Assembly (NCBI GenBank): GCA_013350335.1
Contig: CM023541.1
Span: forward strand, 60,887,413 to 60,951,412
Direction: 5' to 3'
DNA from: Chimonanthus salicifolius
Taxonomy: Eukaryota > Streptophyta > Magnoliopsida > Laurales > Calycanthaceae
DNA length: 64,000 bases
Part shown: positions 49,201 to 61,300 of the stretch, one piece after another
Layout: every line of letters begins with the position of its first letter
Numbering within the stretch: the first letter of the stretch is position 1
Notes under the pieces: model-generated
Databases searched by the model: none
What the model was told of the DNA's origin: nothing
Seen by the model: only the letters and a program-made list of their open reading frames with translations
Position numbers and translations under genes: made by a program

Positions 49201-52200
49201 AAACTTGAAGAGGAATTCCTTCTAAATGATGAATAAGGATGTGTTGGACTGAATCCACTATATTGCCAATAAAGTTATTCACACAAGGGCCCTGATAGGA
49301 CAGTGTAGCAGAGCCCAACATCAAAGTGCAGATTTCTCATCAAGGAGTGCAGATCTCTCTCTCTCTGAACCACTAATCTTCACAATAACTGAAATACCAT
49401 GAGGGTCTGCAACCCAGAACATAAATTCTTAGAGGAACATGGAAGACTCCCATGTAGCCCTCTAGACATGACTAAACTGCTAAAGCCTGGAGTAGGTCAA
49501 CTGCTTCTTTCTTTCTTTCTTTTGTGAAACAGAAGAGGACCCAAGATTGAAACCCCTATGATAGCAGCAATAAAACTTGACAACTGGGCTATATGTTCTC
49601 ATCAAATAGTAACTTCAGGGTATCCTATCTGGTAGTCCACAAGGTGTTAACTGTTAGGCAGTGGGCTCACTTAGGCTCATAAATTGAGCCCAATTGCGTG
49701 TGCTCCATTTAACGAGTTTAATTGGCCGACTAGTCCTTCAGGGTATGTGCACACCTCCCTACACACATGCCGAGTTCAAGCGGTAGGACCTTACTCTGTA
49801 CCAGGGGTCCAAAATTCGGTGGAACCGAGATCTCTGCATCTCGGCCGATATTACTCTTTCTCTCTCTCTTTTTTGGGCCAAATCTCGGCCGAGATGGCGA
49901 GATCTCGGTCATATCGGCCGACATCTCGCCTGTACGGCCGGCCGAATTTTGGACCCCTGCTCTGTACATATCCCACGGAGAGTGACCTTTCATTAGAGTT
50001 ACCAGGGATTGAACCCAAAACCTCAATTCTGAAGTCTTGTATCTCAGTCACTAGGCCAACCCCTTGGGGTTACCAATTCCTTTATATTGCATGCACTTGG
50101 CACCTAAGTTCCTTCTCCACCTAACCTATACATGTGTAAGCTAGAAGCATGAGTTTTCCATCCCCTTGACACCTAGCATGACAAGTGTCATTTGTTGGAA
50201 TGAACATTTTTCCTCCCCTGCCATGTGTCATGTGGTGTCACAAGCTTTCTCCCCCATTGACACCTAACCCAATCATGAAGTACGAGGTGTTACAAGTTTT
50301 TTCTCCCATTGACACCTAACCCATCCATGAAGCATGTAGTGGCACAAACTCATCTCTTATTGACACCTAACCACCATGTGTCATAGGGTGGCATGAGCTT
50401 TATCTCCCATTGACTCCTAGCCACCATGTGTGATAGAGTGGCGTGAGCTTTATCTTCCCAGTGACACCAAGCCTCCTAAATGTCATGTGATGGCATGGTT
50501 AACCAATCCTATGTAAACCCATGAGTTCAAGTGAGAGAGGTATGATTTTACAAATCACATTTGCTATCGTCCACCTTATTAGCATCACTCGGACCATCAC
50601 GGAGACCATCTAAATCCATTGAATCAAGAGGGGTGAATTGTATAGAACTTTTCAGTTGTGATTGCTTCTATCTGATCATTGGGATTAAAAATCTTGGCTC
50701 TCATTGGGTCCAAAAACAAAAAAAGTTTTTTACTTTGATGAAATGTTTTGCTTGATTATGCTTTGCTCAATTTATATTAAATATATCATGCTAACACGCA
50801 TGATGGCCCACCACACTTGGACCGCACGGCCTAACTTGAACCCCATAACCAAAGCCACCACTTGAACTTGATGAACATAAAAAACTACCCATTTGAAGCC
50901 CAGGTGTAGAATAACACAATTCACCCCCAGCACATACCGACGGGTACATGTGATCTGAAACGTATCACCTGGTAAGAATTAAACATAACGCCCAGACAGG
51001 GTAGAAGACCTATAAAATGAGGAACAATATTTTTCCCACCTACGCTTTCGATCCCAAATCTATAACCAAATGAACAAAACATTTCAACAATTCTTGCTAC
51101 TTAACATAATATTAAAAAAAAAAACATAATAGCCAAAAAATGATAAATTTGTTACATACATGCAATCAAAGAAGCCAACCAATTTCTTTTGCAAAGTATA
51201 GCAACAGCTTGTAGCACAGTTTTAAATTCTTATTGTGCAAACCAAACCCAACCCATGTATGAAATGGGTCCATATGCAAACTCAAATATATTTTTTTTTT
51301 TGGCCAAGCTAAGGTTGGGTTGGCAATGGCAAGTTCGTTCAAAGAACCCCAGGTCATGTTGCATTTGGGTTATGTTGACTGACCTGTTTACTTTTAAACC
51401 TCATCATGAACCTAACCCATTAATTAAACATGTGATAGCCTAGTCCTAAAGGGTGCACTCGGTGGCCAAAAATCCAAGCGGTGACTGTGACTGGGAAGGC
51501 AATAACTCCAAAACACAGGGTACTGGAACTAGGTCGCCGGTGGAAGGAGGAGAACTCCACAGGGAGAGGAGCCTGAAGAGAGAATTTTGCCAGGATAGCA
51601 CAAATCACAAATCCCATATCGCTTGTGGAGTGTCCTGATCCTTGGGATGTAAGTGATTGCTCTCCTTCAACTAGCATCAAGGCCTCTTGGGGTGTGTGTA
51701 TGGGCGCACATCCCGAAACAAAGTTGTGAGGGCGTGTTAGGCCCAAAGCAGACAATATTGGTGCTAGTTGAGGGTGGGTCATTACAGAATGGTATCAGAG
51801 CTGAGGACGGCTCTTGTCTAAAGGGGTGGGATTGTGATAGCCCAATCCTGAAGAGCGCACTTGGTGGCCAAAAATCCGAGAAATGACTGTAATCGGAGAG
51901 GCAACAACTCCGAAACACAGGGTACTTGAACCAGGTTGCCAGTGGAAGGAGGAGGAGAACTCCACAGGGAGGTGAACTTGAAGAGAGTTATTTCGCCAGG
52001 ATGGTGCAAATCACAAGTCCCACATGGCCTGTGGAGTGTCCTGATCCTTGGGATATATGTGATTGCTCTCCTTCAACTAGCATCAAGGCATTTTGGAGTT
52101 TGTGTATGGGAGCACATCCCAAAGGAAAGCCGTAAGGGCATGTCAGGCCCAAAGCAGACAATATTGGTGTTGGTTGAGGACGGGTCGTTACAAAACAGGC

Positions 52201-54615
52201 CTAGGTTAAACTGAGAAAATTATTTAGTAATTCAATGTGCTCAATCCAAACCCCATTGTCTATGGGTCAAGTTCGAATTACGTTCGTGGGTGGGGTCAGA
52301 ACTAGTTACCCTTGCATGGAAATAGTTATACCATCCAAAGAAAAAATGTTGAGCTTACCGTGGGTATGGCTAGTGCTAAACCAGCATTAGTTCCTCTCCA
52401 TAGCCTAGCAACTCCTTCCTGCAAAAGATAATTGCGAGATCCACAATATCCACCAAAAATGAGACAAATACAAACATGAAGACAAAAAAAAATATAGCAT
52501 AAATTGCCTTTCACTAACCTGTCTAATAATTTTGTATATCACATCCATTGTTCCCTTGTACTGGAAACATTCAGGAGGACAAAACGGTGCGGTGCCAAGA
52601 ATTCCACCACGGGTGCACAATGAAGAACATCTCACATCTGGACAAATCTAAACGGTCACAGTTTTCAGTTAATCACTACTGATTACAATGTTTTTTTTTT
52701 TCTTTTGAAAGGTTCTACTGGGTACAATGTTATAGATACAAAAAGCCACTACTGTTGAGAAACAAACAAACCACGATGCTACATAGTTCCGCAATGTGTT
52801 TACGTCTACGGAAAGATGGGAACGATTTCACTATCTTCAAGATTAGGCTTACAATGATCTAGTTCCTCACACCTCTTTGAATAGAGATAAATACCCATAA
52901 GCCATAACCTCAAAATCCCCTCAAAGATACAATATATAGTCGACATTAGGTACAAAAATTACAAAAATACCCTTATGCCCTAAAAAATTTTGAGTGAGGC
53001 TCCGCTCCCGAAACTCCCAAAAGGAGGCACCAGCCCCCCTTTAAGCCCCTAACTCGGGTGAATTGGCCCTTAAGAACCATTAATTGGGGCATGGTATCCA
53101 ACAAGGCCTGGATCACCACAAAATACAAGATATCAACAGTAATACACTACATTGCTCATTGCCTTTTTTATATTAATATATGAACCATTTCCAAAAAAAT
53201 ACACTACATTGCTCATAGGAGAACAATAACAACCAACATAACAAGATAAAGCAATCAAGGTAAGCCTTGTTGTGAACATGTTGACACGCTCAATAATTAA
53301 TGACCATAAAAGTAATGATGAGGAAAAATCACAAATGTATGAAAACTTACAAATTAGTGTTTATTTCTCAAAGATACACTAGACATAATGGAAGAAAGCA
53401 TTTCAATACAAACAATGGTAATTTCATGACGAAGTGGTATTTTAAGCACAAGTTTGATAGGAACTCAAGATCAATATACATATACATATATATCAAGTTA
53501 TCAACATCAATGACTTGATAATAAGATACAAATAGAATGTTATGAGATATTTAAATCTTATGCAACAGCCAATTGTCTTATTATTTCTAAGGGAAAGGAA
53601 ACAAAAATTCTACTGAGACGTTCTTTAGCAAGAAACACTAACAAGACATGCCACTAAATGAATTTTAGGGCCCACATTATTGGATCTTATTTAAAGAAGA
53701 CCATATGAATAGTTCTCGTATGAAATTTCACCTCCATCTGATGATCCCATCCCTTTATTTTGAACATTCAAAAATCAATGGCTTATACTCATCAAAATTT
53801 GAAGGCCTAAGATTACATGGCTTGGATCATAAATTCACGATGAAACCTTCTATACTTCATACTCATGTAACCAACTATCAAATGAATCTAAATTTATGGG
53901 ACCCACGATCCATTTAATGGCATGTCTCGTTAGTGTGTCTAGCTAGTTAAGTCTCGCTAGCCTAACTCTAAATGAAAGACCAGAGAAACTCTACCGTACC
54001 GTGTTTGGCCCAGTGGAAGTCATACACTGACTAACATGATGCTGTGAATGCGAATAATGAACCCCTGCTGCCTGTGCTTGCAACCTTGTCTGGAGATGTG
54101 AAAAACACCAAGCTCATCACAGCGTTTCAATGAAAAATCCTAAGCTAATACAGAATACAGAAGCATCACATCCCTGGAATCTCTAAACTCATAATATAAT
54201 CAACGCAAAAATTCAACGAAAACATCATCACAAAATGAGACAAAATGTGAGTTTTTCGCAAAGTTTCACATCAAACACAGAAAATGACAAACAGGGACAC
54301 TACCAAAATTGCCAAAGTTATTGAATAAAAATAACCCCCGTTACAATCAAAGGTTACCTTCGCAACATCGAGAGGATTGACAGTGATTGCAGAAAGAACA
54401 GCAGCACCAGCCGCAGAAAAAGTCCGTTCAGTAAAACCCATTTGAAAATCAGAGTAAGTGTTGGAATGGTGGTGGGGGGCAGATGTGGCTTCCCCTCTTC
54501 CCTCCAAGAAAACGGCCTCCGGCATTGAAACATTCACAGAAGCAGCGGCATTGTCAAAATCAACCCTTGATGCATCACTCAACCATGAGGAAACGGTATG
54601 CCCTGAACATACCAT
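41381..54615 (-). CDS. MTM/SLC25A39-like mitochondrial carrier (10 exons)
   Basis: Exons from the 5' end: 54615-54358, 54089-54000, 52647-52519, 52418-52359, 49154-48984, 48115-48016, 47098-47007, 45562-45413, 43447-43389, 41513-41381. All introns are GT-AG and the phases fit, giving 413 residues. The three carrier signatures are present: PLDVAK (exon 1/2 junction), PIELAR (exon 5), PLDVAKTRR (exon 8). Further blocks are LWRGTNAGLALAIPT, ARDVPFSAICWSTLEP and GPRVGRAGPSVGIVVSFYE. It is an inner-membrane carrier of the yeast MTM1 / human SLC25A39 group, tied to manganese-SOD activation and mitochondrial glutathione import. A cysteine cluster (C118, C123, C127, C139, C143) lies in the first matrix loop. 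The N-terminus is extended by ~65 residues. Which plant paralogue (MTM1 or MTM2) it represents is not decided. Confidence 0.94.
42361..42720. mobile_element. Possible LTR-derived repeat in carrier intron 9
   Basis: Purine-rich GAGAGAGAAAGAAGAGAGAG, a CTTGATACC word and a segment with AGGCTCTTTATGCTAAGAG then TTAATTAAGGAAACTAATC resemble plant LTR sequences. There are no paired repeats or target duplication, so it may be a solo-LTR fragment or unrelated. Confidence 0.3.
43448..45412. other. Carrier intron 8; one unassigned open frame
   Basis: A 2 kb intron. A 95-residue frame on the plus strand at 44248-44535 is the longest, with no domain I recognise; it may be a decayed repeat or chance. 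Nothing else was defined. Confidence 0.4.
45685..45882. repeat. Dispersed AT-rich repeat, copy B (in carrier intron 7)
   Basis: It matches copy A at 28040-28232 with AAAATCACCAAATTTAATC and TTTTTAGATAATAATATG in the same order and spacing. The repeat may continue to about 46060, with more pyrimidine-rich sequence and a CAACCATTCAATGAGC end. Confidence 0.65.
46208..46257. repeat. AT microsatellite, 25 units
   Basis: Uninterrupted AT dinucleotides for 50 bp in carrier intron 7. Confidence 0.97.
47150..47258 (+). mobile_element. LINE-like 3' tail with poly-A
   Basis: A T-rich segment ends in TATATTAATATATGAACCAT then TTCAAAAAAAAAA. The same ending recurs at 53160-53200, so both are probably 5'-truncated copies of one non-LTR retroelement. 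It is antisense to the carrier gene. Confidence 0.5.
47559..47751 (+). mobile_element. tRNA-derived SINE with target duplication
   Basis: The head has an A-box-like GGTTGGCACAACAGT and a B-box GGTTCAAGTC about 30-40 bp further on. The body ends in CTTCAAAAAAAAA. The 10 bp direct repeat TATTCTCTTT flanks it at 47549-47558 and 47752-47761. The length of ~190 bp is usual for plant SINEs. It lies in carrier intron 6, antisense to the gene. Confidence 0.82.
49640..50078 (-). mobile_element. tRNA-derived SINE split by a hAT-type element
   Basis: Read on the minus strand, the head has GGGGTTGGCCTAGTGAC (A-box-like) and GGGTTCAATCCC (B-box) about 40 bp apart, then the body is interrupted at 49802-49959. 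The interruption carries its own 8 bp target duplication, and the SINE body continues after it (GGAGGTGTGCACATACCC). A clear poly-A and target duplication of the SINE itself were not found, so its ends are approximate. Confidence 0.6.
49802..49959. mobile_element. hAT-type miniature element 3 (158 bp), complete
   Basis: Perfect 18 bp terminal inverted repeats CAGGGGTCCAAAATTCGG (49802-49819) and its reverse complement (49942-49959) are bordered by the perfect 8 bp target duplication CTCTGTAC (49794-49801 and 49960-49967). The interior is dominated by TCTCGGCCGATAT and ATATCGGCCGACAT palindromic words and one CT run. This is the cleanest member of the family also seen at 13998 and 23221. Confidence 0.92.
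50150..50500. repeat. Degenerate minisatellite, ~60 bp unit, about six units
   Basis: Units share CCCATTGACACCTAACC, a CATGTGTCAT-like word, GGTGGCATGAGC and CTTTATCTCC. Units lose similarity toward the ends. It lies in carrier intron 4. Confidence 0.8.
51431..52192 (+). mobile_element. Complete miniature LTR retrotransposon (TRIM-like)
   Basis: Two direct repeats, 51431-51786 (356 bp) and 51833-52192 (360 bp), each start TGTGATAGCC and end in TTACA (TG...CA termini). Between them are only 46 bp: a primer-binding site TGGTATCAGAGCTG (51790-), complementary to initiator tRNA-Met, and a polypurine tract AAGGGGTGGGA (51821-) right before the second repeat. The 5 bp target duplication AAACA flanks the whole at 51426-51430 and 52193-52197. 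The repeats differ by many transitions, so the insertion is not recent. No coding capacity. It lies in carrier intron 4, antisense to the gene. Confidence 0.92.
52690..53210. repeat. Old dispersed repeat with a LINE-like tail
   Basis: The part 52900-53140 shares words with 12060-12330 (TTATGCCCTA and AAAATACAAGA). The end at 53160-53200 repeats TATATTAATATATGAACCAT then TTCCAAAAAAA, as seen at 47250. No domains remain. Confidence 0.45.
53631..53940. mobile_element. TIR-flanked miniature element (MITE-like, ~310 bp)
   Basis: The left end CACTAACAAGACATGCCACT pairs with the right end, whose reverse complement reads CACTAACGAGACATGCCATT. The inverted similarity continues inward through a GGGCCCACA / GGGTCCCA region. 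No target duplication could be settled. It lies in carrier intron 2. Confidence 0.7.
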
Positions 54616-54626
54616 CCCTTTGATTC

Positions 54627-54828
54627 CTATATATATATATAAGGACGGGGAAAAACAATAAGGGAAGTTGTTAGAATGAATGGAAAGCCTTGATTTGCAT
54701 GAAATGGAAAGGGCACTATATTGATAATAAAAGGCACACGAAGTGTGTGGTACATATGAGACATAAAAACGAAGCAAGGAAGCTATTTAAGCTTGTTCTT
54801 TAAGTTGCATTTATGCATGCATATATAC
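54627..54828 (-). other. Probable 5' UTR intron of the MTM-like carrier gene
   Basis: On the minus strand ATCAAG followed by GTATAT gives a donor at 54828, and a TA-rich tract ending in TATAG gives an acceptor 11 bp before the ATG at 54615. The upstream exon would run from about 55010 and contains no competing ATG close to the splice site. Confidence 0.55.
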
Positions 54829-55034
54829 CTTGATTGTGATGACTGAGTCAAAGAATCCCTTGAGAAGAAAGGCTAAGAACAAGAACTTGTTGAATGGGCT
54901 CTGTTGAATGAAGAAATGGGAGCTATTGAAGTCTCTCTTCCTCTCTTATTCTTTTGTTGGGATGTTTCCTTGAGAAGAATTTGAAAGGAACAGGAGGGAC
55001 TGCAGATTGAGTGTAAGACGGGATTAAATAGCAC

Positions 55035-55042
55035 TTTTATAT
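55035..55042 (-). promoter_or_regulatory. TATA box of the MTM-like carrier gene
   Basis: CATATAAAAGTGC on the minus strand, which would start transcription near 55010 and give a short first exon before the 5' UTR intron. Confidence 0.5.
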
Positions 55043-55059
55043 GTGAATCCGACTTTTGT

Positions 55060-58000
55060 AGGACTGACTTCGTTTGGAGGAAGAGGGAGAAATTGGGGCA
55101 CTAGAAGAAATTGAGAGAGAATGCAGTTTTTCTCTTCAATATTTCTCTGGTGTGGAAACGCCTAAAGTCCAAACGCGTGTCGAAGTCTCCTGCGTTGGAG
55201 AAGTTGATGCATAACAGGGGTGAAACTTGCCGCCCGCCCGGGATTTCAATCGATAGGAGGCGGCGTTATGTATTTGTAATTTAGGATCAGTTTTATAGAA
55301 AAAAAAAATTGCATCAAATTTGAGTTGATCTGAGTTTATAAATTTAAAATTGACTCAACTTGAATTGAGTTGACTTTAAGACGAATTTTTGCAGGTTGAA
55401 TAACACTACACTGATGATAAATATAGATATAGAAGATCATTCTAAATTGTATAAATAGTATTTTTTTATAAAAAATAAGCGTTTCTAAATCGAAAGTACT
55501 TTCTAATAATATCTTCAAAGACCTCCACATGAAGAAAGGTGTTTTTTATAAATGTAAGATTACTTTTGACAAATTATGTGATCAATTTTGTCTTAGTTTG
55601 TTGAAAAACATATATTTGATTATAGTGAAATGATCATATATTGTCGTTGGATGATCGAATTCACCATTTATTTAATTTTTAAGTAGTTTTTCATCAATAG
55701 TTGAATTTATTTGTTTGAAAATAGATGATGAATTCACTTATTTTCATGGTAATTACTACGAAGGTGACAACGTATGATTATTACTTACGCAGAATCACAT
55801 TAAATGAAATAAGACTTTTAAAGATAAAAGTTTAATTATTAAAATAACTTGAAATTATATATATTTGGAGAACTTAAAAAGCATAACTTCATTGGTGTAA
55901 TCAAGATATTTTTTTTGTCCTCACATTCAATACAAATCATTTCCCATGAACCAATGATCTAGGTAAAAGTGGATCCCACATAAAGAATACACATAACAAA
56001 GAAGTGCATGAGAGATCATTTACTTGTGAACATACAAGGAGCTCATCATTATTAATATTGTCAGAGTCATTTATATCTCATTTAACACGTAATTAAATTT
56101 AATAATTTTTTCAATTGTAAGTGTTTATTTAATATCTATATAACTTTAAAGATTTAACCACCACCTTTATAACTAAAATAATAAGAACTTACCAATCGTA
56201 CACATACTTTACTCAAATATTTTTTTACCAATTTATGTTCACATTGTTTAAAATTATACAATCATTATAATAAGGCCAGTCTTATAAACAAACAGGTTTT
56301 TTAAGCTCAGATGTTTTCATGGGCCGTGCCAAAGAGTACAACTCATCTTATGATAATAAAAGAATTAGCTGATTAGATAATTTACTATTCAAAATGGATT
56401 TATAAGATCATTTTAGCCTTTAATCTGAATATTAAAATAAAATTTTTTAAATAAATTTTTATCTGTAGTGTTTAATTCATTAAAAAAAATGAACTAAATT
56501 AATACCAAATAAGATTAGATTAAATTTAAACGAGAAATTCAAAAGCTCGATATAAAAATCATGTACGAAAAACTCAGTCGGACTTATCTTAGACAATTTA
56601 AATTCTTCTTCAATTTACATCCATTTGTAATTTAGATTGGATTTAAGAAACTTCAATTAATTAGCCCACTACTAGTAGACCACATCACACTCGTTGACAT
56701 GGCAATGCACGTGGCATGGCATAAAATTTCATTATATAAAGACATTGATTATAATGTAATTTTCATCGTAACATCGTTGTTAATGGGTGACGCTTCCACT
56801 GAGACACTTTAATTTAGAGTCTATTAATATTTAAACTCACTCTCTTTTCTTCTCATTTTTATTCTCATAAATTGTATTTGTATTAAATTTGAATTTTTTA
56901 AAATTGTTCAAAACTATTTAATCATTGATCTTTAGACTTTTTAGAATCACGGTTTTTCAAATTATTAGTTTCTTTTTAAAACTAAGATTCTAAAAATATC
57001 TTTCAAACCCACTCATTTTTTTTTTATATTTAGATTTCACTCTTGTGGCGGCACAAAAATGAGTACAAACTATCACCTGCAGATGTCGTTGCATAGGTGA
57101 AAGAGCTTCTTTTATTATAATTATGATCTAATTATTCCTGAATAACACTTTTCCAATAATCAAATTAAAGAAAATATGCACCTCAAATCATTTCGATTTG
57201 GCCACAAGTTCTTTTAGAATATATATTTTTTTTTAAAGAAAATACTCACATTTGGATAACTAGAAAACATTACTAATGGTAATATCCATCATCGGTTTTT
57301 TTAAAAATCCACAAAGTAATGATTGTTAATTGTAGATTTGAACCGTTAATAGATGTAATTTATAAATGAGTGATATTCACTATAAAATTATAAAAGCATT
57401 TAATCAATCATAATTTTGTACACAGAATGAAATTTGCAATATGTGTGTCGGGTTAGATAAGTAGTTTTAAAATGTTACAACGGATTTAGTAATAGATTTA
57501 TTTATTTTGAATTTATATGTGGAAAATCGTGGAATACCCAACGTAAAACCAATGTGAATTAATAATAAAAAATTAAAACAAAGAGAAACACTTTTAGAAT
57601 ATATATGCTTGTGAGTTGGGCTAGTGTAGTATTGCGAATTCGGCAATTCACCATATTTATTGTCAAAGTTTATATGTTAAAAATTCAGCATATTTATATG
57701 TTATCCTTTGCCCAGTTGAGACTTTGTGTTCCTTTGATAGAAGATGCTTATTTTGAGAAGGATTGATGCATGAAAGCCACATAAAATGCGATGGCTTTAG
57801 AGTTTAGAGTATTTGCAGTAAATGATCGAGTATTGACTGTAGCATAGTGGGTCTTATTTTTTTTTTTCTTTATTTAGTAAAATATCAAAAATAAAAAAGA
57901 GAGTCAAAATCTAATGATTTTTTCTCTTCCTTCTTTTCTTATTGAGCACTTTCATTTACGATTACAAAATAAGATATTGAATAATTCGTTGATAAGAGAA

Positions 58001-58371
58001 CTACTGTCTAAATAAATCTCTTGGAGAAACTTTTTTTCTCATACAAAATCAGTCCATTGTTGATCTTTTGGATCATGAATGGGATACTAAAACTAGAGAT
58101 CCTAATTGCCCAATCTTTAGCCGGCCTTTTGTGCATCGTAAAAGCTAATGTATGAATAATGTTGTCCATTTGCTGTGCCTACAGTGCTCATTCATTGATT
58201 TTTTTCTCATCTACAATGCTCATTCAATTACGAGAAAGCCAATAAACTGCCAAGTCAATGCTGCAGAAAATATCAATGGGACTTTTTTTTCTCTTCTTTT
58301 CTTCTTTTTATAAACCTAAATTACTGGTACATGTACCTGTTCATGTTCATTTCTGTTCATTTTGCTTTGCT
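55060..58371. other. Intergenic, AT-rich; no gene seen
   Basis: Upstream flank of the MTM-like gene and downstream flank of ADNT1, on the same strand. A diverged match to 19150-19200 lies at 57508-57550. No coding region, RNA gene or intact element was recognised. Confidence 0.5.
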
Positions 58372-61300
58372 TCAATCGGGTATTCTCGACTCCAAACCGA
58401 GTACATCTTTCATCGTCTCGTACGTTACAAATGCAATTGAAATGGATGGAACCACCTGAATAAGCAGAGAGCATTAAATGTCACAAGAAGCAAAAGATAA
58501 ATAAGAAGTAACGTTTGTTTAGTTAAAAATTTCAATTTTTGCATGTTTTGAATTGTTAAAGTCACTGACCTTGAGTGAATTGGGGACCAAACCCTTGTAC
58601 AATGCTCGAAAGCCTTCGTGTCTGACTATTTTTCTGTAAGTATCAACCATGCCAGAGTACTCAAGTGGTGCTTTGTCCCTCCCATCCCCAGTCACAATAG
58701 AAGCAGCATTCTTCCACCCCACCATCTGTAGTCTTCTGCGAAGAATATCTAAAGGGTATGCAACAGTCTGGCCGATGGTTCCCGCAACAGCTCCGCATGC
58801 AAGCCGTGTCGTCACAGGCAACTCAGAGTCTTCAACCAGTCCTAATGGGTTGGTTTTGATTAACCAGTCCTTCAACGATTCATACACGGCAAAGTTGAGA
58901 CCCACATATGGAATCTGCAAATAAAGGACGGGTTTGAGCATTCTTGAAATGTAATGTCATGTTTTAACTTATGGTGATCTTTGTATTATATACACACCAG
59001 AGAGAGGAGAACAAATCGATAAAAAGGTGGCTGATCCATATATGTTGAGCGTTTGATTGAAAATGATTGGAACAGCGTTTTAAAGAAAACAACAATGGGG
59101 CACAGTTAAGAAAGAAAGGGTACTGCAGAGAGATTTTCATCGAGAGCATGTGAAAAATAAGAAAGGGTAGTCATGAATTTATCTGAAAAGAGAGGTGAAA
59201 AAAACTATGACCTAGTAGTACCCAGCTCCAATGTGATAATAAGAAATTCAAGCTGTTTCACCTTAGCTAGGGAGATTAAGGACCTGGTATCAGGTCGGGA
59301 GATCTCCTTCGTGCATATCAGTAGGACAGCTAATAGAGTGGCTGACTTTTTTGCTAAAAATAGTATTGAAGGGTTGATTAGTGGCATCTTTCACATTCCT
59401 GGAGATTAGTTCTTTTGCTATTTTAGGGGAGCTTTGTTTTTTTCTTTGATTTTTCTTTTCTTTTGGTATTGTGGCCTAATCCTCATAGGCCTCCTTGTAT
59501 CTTTTTGCATTGGTGTTTTTTAATTAAATCTTTTTTGTTACCGCTCAAAAAAATAAATAAATTCAAGTCGTTTCTTTGATCTAAGAGTACATTTTAATTG
59601 ATTGAATGCAGAAGGGAAAATAAAAGACCTATCTGTCGCTGTGGATGAGAAAGATTCTACTCACAACTCCAATGAAAGAAGGAAGCCAGCCCCTGTAAAG
59701 TGCCGCTCGACCTTCTTCTCGAAGGATGGTTGATAGTGCCTGGTATATTCCTCTATATTGGCGAGGGGAGTTCTCTGTCTGAACAGAGGAAAACAGAAAC
59801 AAAAGAACAAAATAATTAAGTTGGTACAGACATTAAGTAAACTGGATTTTGGAGGTAGATTCAGGACGATACCTGGACAGTTAGTCTGCCTCGAACCAAG
59901 TCCATAGGATATGTTGCTGACATGGCTATGACTCCAGCACATGCTCCAGCTCCAAGGCGTAAAAGAGGAGTAAGCTTTGCATCTTCTGCAAAAATGTTGG
60001 TAGAACAAGTAATTACAAATCCATGGTATTCTTGTGGAGAACCAAAAAGGTGTCATTCATCAATTCCTCCAGAAACAAATGTGTCGAATGAGCTGTTATA
60101 CATTCCTAGAATAGAACTTTCCCCATTTACAATATTGGGGTTACATTGTAATTAAATTGTCTTCCTTATTTGTAATTCATCTTTTCCTATACATACAGTG
60201 AATCAGGGTCTCTCTCCCCATAACATATTTATCTCTATTTTCATATCTGACAAAATGGACTATGAAAAGCCGAAGAACTCATAGCATATTGGACGATACT
60301 TCACTAGTCCACAATTTGAAAAGAAAGCCACATTACTCCACCCATTTGGATATGTCTCATTTCTTTCCATACCATGCTATGTTCCGCATCTTAATGATTT
60401 GTAGATAGCAGCAGAATAACATCAAATTCAGAAAATTAAAATCTAAACAGTACAAGGGAAATATCTTGCAGAAGTAACAAAAATGGAAGAAATGACAAAT
60501 ATGGCCATACCATTTCCAGTTTGTAGCCGATAAAGCCATAAAATCCCTCTGTTCAAAACAGAGTTCCATCACGAGTAAGATTTATCAGATGACATAAACC
60601 TGTGTTGCTTGCGATTTTAGTGTGAAATTTGTAGCTTTTGATGGATAGATATTGCACCCAAAAAACGAGGGATGATAGTTGAGAATGGTAAGCATTTCAT
60701 ATGAACTAGAAAATTGTTACCTAGAAAGTTTAGTAAGTACAGTAGTACACAAATGTTCAATTCTTTCAAGAAGGCGTGGAACACAAACAATGAAACTTGA
60801 TGTTGAAGTAAACAGTGTTTAAAATATACCAATTGAATGCTGACCCTTGTAAGAAAAGAAAACATTGTTGAATCAAATTGCAGTAAATGGATTACTTTGT
60901 ATTAAAAGAAATTGAACCCTTGTTAGACAAGCAAACATTGTTGAATCAAATTGCAGTAAATGGATTATTTTGTATTAAAGGAAATTCTTCACCTGGTTGA
61001 CTCGTCACCAACAACCTTCCATTAGTTGTCAGCTTCACTAATCACAGGATTGTAGATTGATTTAATTGATTATTTTCCTTCTTTGGAAATTGTAACTTGC
61101 ATATATAATGGTGTTAGTGACATAGAAATATCAAGTCATTTTCCCGAATTCTACCTTTTGACTAATAATACTCTCCAAAGAGTTTGCTTAATGTACACCT
61201 ACAAATGTAAGCATGTATGTATAAGATCATGTGATTGTCCAAATGTGTGCTGCATTGCAAGTGCATTTGTGAGCATGTGTGTCATGGTTTGCATGTGCGC

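Noticed and set aside
51420..52214. Several open frames with similar peptides in two blocks
   Set aside because: They are readings of the two LTRs of the miniature element; the repetition is due to the repeats, and the element has no coding interior.
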